A stretch of DNA of 13,536 bases from DATKCA01 sp035544675 (GTDB lineage Bacteria; Acidobacteriota; Thermoanaerobaculia; Gp7-AA8), in assembly GCA_035544675.1 (NCBI GenBank), contig DATKCA010000113.1:1-13536 (forward strand), in the 5' to 3' direction. Of the stretch, positions 1-4,735 are shown piece by piece. The position numbers and the translations under genes were made by a program. Numbering within the stretch: the first letter of the stretch is position 1; each line of letters starts with the position of its first letter. The notes under the pieces are model-generated. The model searched no databases. It was not told the DNA's origin and was given only the letters and a program-made list of their open reading frames with translations.

Positions 1-525
1 CTCCGCGATGATGCGGTCGCGCATCATCCCCTCGGCACATCCGAGGAGCGCGGCACCGAGGATGTCGACGGAGATGTCGGCGCGGAAGGAGCCATCCTCC
101 TGCCCCTTCCGGATCAGCTGATGCACGAGCTCATAGAAGGAGAGGAAGCCTTTCGACAGCGCCACGTCGTGTCCGCGGACGCGGCGTCCTTCGAACAGGA
201 AGATCGAGGCCAGATCGTGATCGCGGTTGAAGGCCGCCAGGACGATGTTGAGGATCCGGAGGAATGCCTCCCGGCTATGCGGGGCCTGGGCGGCCACGGG
301 GGCGATCTGTTCGGTGAGAGAACTCCACGACTCGTTGAAGATCGCTTCGAGCAGGCCGCTCTTGCTCCCGAAATAGCGCACGAGCTGCGATTCCGACGTG
401 CCGGCTTCGCGGGCGATCGCCGAGGTGGATGCCTGCTCGTAACCGAGACGCGCGAAGAGAGCCTTGCCGGAGGCGAGAAGACGATCGCGCGCGGAATGGG
501 TGGTTGGGGGCTCCTGGCCGCTCAT
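1..525 (-). CDS. TetR-family transcriptional regulator, 3' end cut by window edge
   Basis: Seen: the minus frame from ATG 523-525 is open to base 1, giving 175 residues with no stop. An in-frame TGA lies three codons upstream of the ATG and no other start codon lies between, so this start is forced, although no good Shine-Dalgarno is visible. Residues about 10-55 form a TetR_N helix-turn-helix: RDRLLASGKALFARLGYEQ, then TSAIAREAGTSESQLVRYF, then GSKSGLLEAIF. The rest (about 75-175) is helical and would be the ligand-binding and dimer domain. It is probably missing only its last 15-40 residues, since the family is usually 190-220 long. Known of the family: dimeric repressors that release DNA on binding a small molecule. 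Inferred: it may bind the dyad at 551-567 and the copy upstream of the neighbouring protease gene. The ligand is unknown. Confidence 0.93.
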   Translation of the reverse strand, partial: MSGQEPPTTHSARDRLLASGKALFARLGYEQASTSAIAREAGTSESQLVRYFGSKSGLLEAIFNESWSSLTEQIAPVAAQAPHSREAFLRILNIVLAAFNRDHDLASIFLFEGRRVRGHDVALSKGFLSFYELVHQLIRKGQEDGSFRADISVDILGAALLGCAEGMMRDRIIAE

Positions 526-550
526 CGGCGATCAGGTTACCCGACGCTCG

Positions 551-567
551 GCGGGAGTGCTACTACC
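551..567. promoter_or_regulatory. Candidate operator (dyad) upstream of the tetR gene
   Basis: Seen: GCGGGAGT-GCT-ACTACC. The core GGGAGT-N3-ACTACC is a 15-bp dyad with one mismatched pair. It is centred about 35 nt upstream of the tetR ATG at 525, between that gene and the terminator hairpin of the protease gene. A better copy with the same spacing and the same left flank (GCGG) lies at 4424-4440. The size and symmetry fit a TetR-family operator. That TetR binds here is inference. Confidence 0.5.
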
Positions 568-582
568 GGCGGCTCCTCCGAG

Positions 583-612
583 GGGGCGCGGGCCAGGCCG
601 GACCCGCGCCCC
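583..612 (-). terminator. GC-rich hairpin after the protease gene
   Basis: Seen: a perfect 10-bp inverted repeat, GGGGCGCGGG (583-592) and CCCGCGCCCC (603-612), with a 10-nt loop. On the minus strand it begins about 14 nt after the protease stop codon (627-629). No T-run follows on either strand, so it may be a GC-type terminator or an RNA-stabilising 3' hairpin rather than a classical intrinsic terminator. It separates protease transcription from tetR. Confidence 0.55.
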
Positions 613-626
613 ATACCAGGAAGGAA

Positions 627-3600
627 CTACTGGACGGTGATCCTTCCGCCTTCCACATCGCCCGACGCCGAGTAGTCGTCGAACGTGATGGAGAAGCGAT
701 CGGGACTTCCGTCGACCGCCGTCGCCGTGAAGGACGTCGTACGGACCTTGTTGATCGTGCACGTTCCGTGGATCGTCGCCGTGCCGGCGTCACGGTAGAC
801 GCTCGTGATGGCGGTCGACTCGAGCTTCAGGCGCAGCTTCTGATCGTGATACCGCACCGTGCCGCTCGCGACGGTGTCGACCATCGTGATGTCGAGGCCG
901 AACATCCCTTTCCCGCCCGTCACCGGAATCCACCCCGACCCGGAGATCGCCGCGCTCGTGCTGCTGACCTGGTGCGTCGCCTCCGCCGTCGCCGACTGGC
1001 CGTCGTTGTCGGTGATCGTCAGCAGGACACGATACGTCCCCGACGCCGTGTAGGTGTGCGAGACCACGGCCGTGGTGCTCGAGGCGGTGGCGCCGTCGCC
1101 GAACGACCAGTCGTAGCGGACGATCGCCGGGCCGCTCCCCTTGTCGTCGTTGTCCACGGACGCCGATGCGTCGAACGTCACGCTGTCGCCGGCGTACGAC
1201 GGATTCGGCGACGAGGTGAACGAAGCGGTCGGCGGCAGCACGCGGCTGACGGTGATCTGCTCGACGTTCGACGGCACCGCCGCCGACGGCGCCGCGCAGT
1301 CGCCGAAGAGCGACGACACCCGATAAAAGTACGTGCCGTCGCTTCGCTCCGTCACGTCGTAATGCGCCGTCGAGGCGCCGACGGTGGCCAGCGTCGTGAA
1401 GCCGGCGCTGGCGACGATGCGGATGTTGTCGATGATCCATCCCCGATGATCGGGTGCGGCGACGCCCCCGTCGGTGAAGAAGCGGAAACGGACGAGCGTC
1501 GAGCTGCCGGCGAAGATGCTGAGATCGACCGAGCGCTCTCCGGCGAAGACACCGGTGTACGTCGCGAGCGTCGTCCAGGAGGCGCCGCCGTCCGCGCTCC
1601 CCTCCACGTGCCCGTAATCGAAGTCGGTCTCGATGTCCTCCGACGAGTCGAACGTCAGGATGACGCGCGCCCCCGCGGGGAGCTCGATCGCCTGGGCGCT
1701 CTGCAGCGAGACGTCGAGATTGTCGGTGTAGAGAGGCGAGTAGCCGAGGGTGCCGGTGGTCGGATGGAGCATGTTCGTCCATTCGGCTGAGCCGCTCCAG
1801 CGCGAGTTCGATCCCGCCAGAAGCAACTCCGACCCGTCGTCGGACAGCAGCACCTGCGCCGCGCTCTCGGTGGCCTCTTCGACGCGATACCCGCACGGCC
1901 GCAGATCGTCGGCCGGATACGTCCAGCGCAGCGTGTAGTTCCCGTCGCGATCGACGCCGTCCTGCTGATCGGGATCGGCGTCGTCGCCGATGGTCAGCTC
2001 GGGCGCACCCTGTCCCGGCGCGGTGGCGCGGAAGTAGAACGGCATCCGCAGCGATTCGCCGCCGTCGCTCCGAGACGCCGTCACGTACCACTCGATCTGC
2101 AGCGGAGCCAGCGCTGCGTTCGTCACGATGTTGCCGTCGATGCTGATCGTGACGTCGTAGCTTGCCTCGCCTCCGGCGGGGACGCTCACCTGCGTGGAGG
2201 AGAGCGTCACCGTCACGCCGTCGAGCTCCAGATTGCGGTTGTTCACCACCGCGAGGTCGTAGGTACCTCCCTCGCCGGAGACGTCGCGGACCACCACGGC
2301 GGCCGAGCGGCTGATGACCGTTCCGGAGTTGATCGCCGCGACAGCGCCGAACGAGTGGCTGCCGAGAATCGACGGGAACTTCGGATCGGAGGAGACTACA
2401 CCCATCATCGCCTTGCTGTGGACGCTCTCGAAAACATCGACGAGCCCGGCGCCCTGATCGAGCACCCGCTGGCCCGTCGTGCTGTCCGCCTTGATGGTCT
2501 GGCGGCCGTCGCGCAGGTTCGTCGCCGTGCTCTGCAGCGCGGTGCGGATCATGTCGACGTTCCAGCCGGGATGCGCCTGGCGGAGAAGCGCCGCGGCGCC
2601 GGCTACGTGCGGCGACGCCATGCTCGTGCCGCTGACCGATCCGTAGCGGCCCTGCGAAAGCGCCCCGAGGAGGCTCGCCGGCGGCACCGCGGCGAGGATG
2701 TTCGTCCCCGGCGCGGTGACGTCGGGCTTGACCTGCCCGTATCCCGCCACCGGCCCGCGGGAGCTGCTGTTGTTGAGCGAGGTATTCGCGAAGAAGGCGT
2801 TGATGCGGATCGGGTAGGTGGAGAGCGCGCCGTTCGGCGGATTCGGAGTCCCGTTGATCAGCGTCTTGAGGTAATCGAAGTCGGCCGGCGGCATGTTCGC
2901 CGCCGGAAGCGCCGCTTTCACGGCCGTCGGATTTGCCGTGGCGGAGCGGAAGATCACCGCAACTGCGCCGGCGAGGAATCCGTTGTTCGCGATCTGTCCG
3001 AACGTCGCGGGGAGGGAGTTCTGCACGATGGCGATCCGGCCGCGCGCGCTCGTCGGCCAGTTCGCCAGCAGCTCGCCGCCGCTGACGAAGACGTAGTACT
3101 GCGCCATCCCGTCGCCGGGCGGCGGCGTCGTCCCCGCCATCGGGAACATCGTGATGTCGCGCCGTTGTCCCTCGGCGTAGGGGAAGCTGCTCGCCGGCGT
3201 TACCGCGCCGGTCGTGCTGCGATCGATCGATGTCGCATCGAGGACATCCGTCGACCACGCCGCGGAAGGATCAATGCTGTTCGCCACACAGACCACGTGG
3301 CGGCCGACGCACGGCGCGCCGACCGTGCCTTCACCCGGTCCGGAGTTGCCGCCGGCAGCGACGACGACCGCGCCTGCGCGCGAGGCGTTGTCGGAGGCGA
3401 TGGCGGTGATGCTGTCGGGCGTCCCGCTTCCGCCGAGGCTCATGTTGATCACGTCGGCCACCGGCTTCGGGAAGCCGTTCTGCGTCGTCGGAGAGACGGA
3501 GTCTTCGAGCGCCGCGATGATGGCGGAGGAGAAGCAGCCGCCCATCGGCCGCACCTGCGAGACGGTGGAGATCACGTCGCTGCAGACCTTGTAGGAGAGG

Positions 3601-4394
3601 AGCTTCGCCTGCGGCGCAACGCCGTGGACGCGGACGTCGTCGGCCGTGCCGGAGACACCGTCGAATCCGGGAGCGAAGCCGAGGTAGCCTGCGGCGGTGG
3701 CGGCGACGTGGGTGCCGTGTCCGAATCCATCCTCCACGATCACATCGGCCTGGAGGAAGGGAAGGTAGTAGACGACCTTGCCATTGATGGGGACGTCGGG
3801 ATTCACGGGATCGACGCCGAGGCGGGGCGGCGTGGTGTCGCCGCCGAACTGTTCGTGGAACCATTCGATGCCGGTGTCGATCACCGAGATGTGGACGCCC
3901 TGCCCTTCGAGCCCTTCGTTGGCGGTGTCGGTCGCCGTCAGCTCGTGGATCGCCCCGTACACCTCGGGCGCGCGGATGTAGGCGACGCTGGCGTTCAGCT
4001 GCGTGTAGAGCATCTCGTCGGCGTGGACGGCCTTCACCTCCGGCATCGCTTCGATCGTTGCGATGGCGCCCTCGTCGACCAGGAGGTTGATTCCGTTGAA
4101 GACGAGCGTGTAGGCGAAGTGGTAGCGGACCTCTTCGCCGGCCGCGTTCTGCAGCGTCACGCCGCCGACCTGGAAGGCGACGCCTTTCGCCGCGAGCGCG
4201 GCGAGGAAGTCGTTCTGCTCGGCGCGGAGCGAGGCGCGGTAGCTCTCGATGCCGGCCTGCGAGATCGAACCGCCGTCCGCCGCGACGGCCGCCGGCTCCT
4301 GCGGCAGCTCGACGATGACGGAGGTGGTGGCGGCGGAGAGGGAGGAGGCAACGAGGAACGCGAGGGAGTGGATTAGAAGGATCAGTCGTCGCAT
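627..4394 (-). CDS. Secreted S8 family serine peptidase with PA, nested FnIII/jelly-roll, PKD and C-terminal beta domains
   Basis: Predicted exported subtilisin-like endopeptidase of 1255 residues. I chose ATG 4392-4394 because AAAGG (4403-4407) lies 8 nt upstream and a signal peptide follows directly (MRRLILLIHSLAFLVASSLSA). A longer in-frame start at 4454 would put 20 residues before that signal. Order of domains: I9-like propeptide about 24-130; S8 core with Asp173 (VIDTG), His226 (GHGTHV), oxyanion Asn350 (AAGGNSG) and Ser591 (GTSMASPHVAG); a PA-like insert about 410-510; beta-sandwich linker about 670-795; an FnIII-like module about 797-1048 apparently split by a jelly-roll (MAM/VEG-like) domain about 850-997; PKD about 1053-1146; and a final beta domain about 1148-1255, reminiscent of modules found after PKD repeats. 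All catalytic residues are present. No sorting signal such as LPXTG or PEP-CTERM is seen. Probably degrades extracellular protein. Regulation: a dyad sits 32-46 nt upstream. Confidence 0.95.
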   Translation of the reverse strand: MRRLILLIHSLAFLVASSLSAATTSVIVELPQEPAAVAADGGSISQAGIESYRASLRAEQNDFLAALAAKGVAFQVGGVTLQNAAGEEVRYHFAYTLVFNGINLLVDEGAIATIEAMPEVKAVHADEMLYTQLNASVAYIRAPEVYGAIHELTATDTANEGLEGQGVHISVIDTGIEWFHEQFGGDTTPPRLGVDPVNPDVPINGKVVYYLPFLQADVIVEDGFGHGTHVAATAAGYLGFAPGFDGVSGTADDVRVHGVAPQAKLLSYKVCSDVISTVSQVRPMGGCFSSAIIAALEDSVSPTTQNGFPKPVADVINMSLGGSGTPDSITAIASDNASRAGAVVVAAGGNSGPGEGTVGAPCVGRHVVCVANSIDPSAAWSTDVLDATSIDRSTTGAVTPASSFPYAEGQRRDITMFPMAGTTPPPGDGMAQYYVFVSGGELLANWPTSARGRIAIVQNSLPATFGQIANNGFLAGAVAVIFRSATANPTAVKAALPAANMPPADFDYLKTLINGTPNPPNGALSTYPIRINAFFANTSLNNSSSRGPVAGYGQVKPDVTAPGTNILAAVPPASLLGALSQGRYGSVSGTSMASPHVAGAAALLRQAHPGWNVDMIRTALQSTATNLRDGRQTIKADSTTGQRVLDQGAGLVDVFESVHSKAMMGVVSSDPKFPSILGSHSFGAVAAINSGTVISRSAAVVVRDVSGEGGTYDLAVVNNRNLELDGVTVTLSSTQVSVPAGGEASYDVTISIDGNIVTNAALAPLQIEWYVTASRSDGGESLRMPFYFRATAPGQGAPELTIGDDADPDQQDGVDRDGNYTLRWTYPADDLRPCGYRVEEATESAAQVLLSDDGSELLLAGSNSRWSGSAEWTNMLHPTTGTLGYSPLYTDNLDVSLQSAQAIELPAGARVILTFDSSEDIETDFDYGHVEGSADGGASWTTLATYTGVFAGERSVDLSIFAGSSTLVRFRFFTDGGVAAPDHRGWIIDNIRIVASAGFTTLATVGASTAHYDVTERSDGTYFYRVSSLFGDCAAPSAAVPSNVEQITVSRVLPPTASFTSSPNPSYAGDSVTFDASASVDNDDKGSGPAIVRYDWSFGDGATASSTTAVVSHTYTASGTYRVLLTITDNDGQSATAEATHQVSSTSAAISGSGWIPVTGGKGMFGLDITMVDTVASGTVRYHDQKLRLKLESTAITSVYRDAGTATIHGTCTINKVRTTSFTATAVDGSPDRFSITFDDYSASGDVEGGRITVQ

Positions 4395-4423
4395 GAGAGG
4401 CGCCTTTCTTTCGAAGGAAGTTA

Positions 4424-4440
4424 GCGGTAGTAGAACTACC
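4424..4440. promoter_or_regulatory. Candidate TetR-type operator upstream of the protease gene
   Basis: Seen: GCGGTAGT-AGA-ACTACC. GGTAGT (4426-4431) and ACTACC (4435-4440) form a perfect 6-bp dyad around a 3-nt centre, about 39 nt upstream of the protease ATG. The same arrangement with one change occurs at 551-567 before tetR. Position and symmetry suggest an operator overlapping the promoter or start of transcription of the protease gene. Binding by the neighbouring TetR protein is inference. Confidence 0.55.
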
Positions 4441-4463
4441 ACGCCGGCGAGCAAAACTCCAGC

Positions 4464-4493
4464 CTGGAAAAGTAGGTGTCAGGTCTGGAAAAG
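4464..4493. repeat. Direct repeat CTGGAAAAG, two copies 21 bp apart
   Basis: Seen: identical 9-mers at 4464-4472 and 4485-4493, separated by TAGGTGTCAGGT. The first copy overlaps a small palindrome, CCAGCCTGG (4459-4467). The 21-bp period is two helical turns, so this could be a paired binding site. It could also be a fragment of a dispersed extragenic repeat. The sequence alone does not decide. Confidence 0.5.
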
Positions 4494-4694
4494 CAACTTC
4501 TCACCAAATTTGTCCGGTCATCGCGCAGCTCGGTGCCGTCCGGTCGGTGCGCTCACGAGAAGAGCTGCCGACGCCGATGTTCAGGCTCGATCGTGTCCGA
4601 CGTCGACGGACGTGTGGCGCGTCGCTCCCGTCGACCGTGCCGGGCATCCTCTTCGCGGCGCCGGGGAGTGCTCTCCGCCGACGCATCGCTGGTT

Positions 4695-4722
4695 TTGAGT
4701 AGCGCCCCGGCGGGGCTAGAAT
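4695..4722 (+). promoter_or_regulatory. Sigma70-like promoter of the first kinase gene, palindrome in spacer
   Basis: Seen: TTGAGT (4695-4700), a 16-nt spacer, then TAGAAT (4717-4722), which matches the bacterial -10 consensus at five of six positions. The spacer ends in the palindrome GCCCC-GGC-GGGGC (4704-4716), abutting the -10 box. Transcription would start near 4729, only about 7 nt before the ATG at 4736, so the message would be almost leaderless. This fits the lack of a Shine-Dalgarno sequence. Confidence 0.5.
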
Positions 4723-4735
4723 CGCGCCACTCCGG

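Larger units (their letters stand above)
4395..4735. other. Divergent intergenic region between the protease and kinase genes
   Basis: About 340 bp with no convincing gene. It holds, left to right, the protease ribosome binding site (4403-4407), the dyad at 4424-4440, a pair of CTGGAAAAG direct repeats (4464-4493), about 200 bp in which I see nothing recognisable, and a sigma70-like promoter next to the kinase start (4695-4722). The open frames crossing it are Arg/Ser-rich, lack ribosome binding sites, and look like chance frames in GC-rich DNA. Confidence 0.7.

Noticed and set aside
790..3258. Second minus-strand frame inside the protease gene
   Set aside because: Low-complexity Arg-rich product in a shifted frame of a gene with all catalytic motifs in its own frame.
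3761..3777. Possible third copy of the GGTAGT-AGA dyad
   Set aside because: The left half-site and centre match but the right half (CGACC) does not, and it lies within coding sequence of the protease.
429..4376. Long plus-strand frames opposite the protease gene (for example 429-1790 and 2355-4376)
   Set aside because: Arg/Gly/Ala-rich translations without domains or ribosome binding sites. They are antisense shadows caused by GC-rich codon use of the protease gene.
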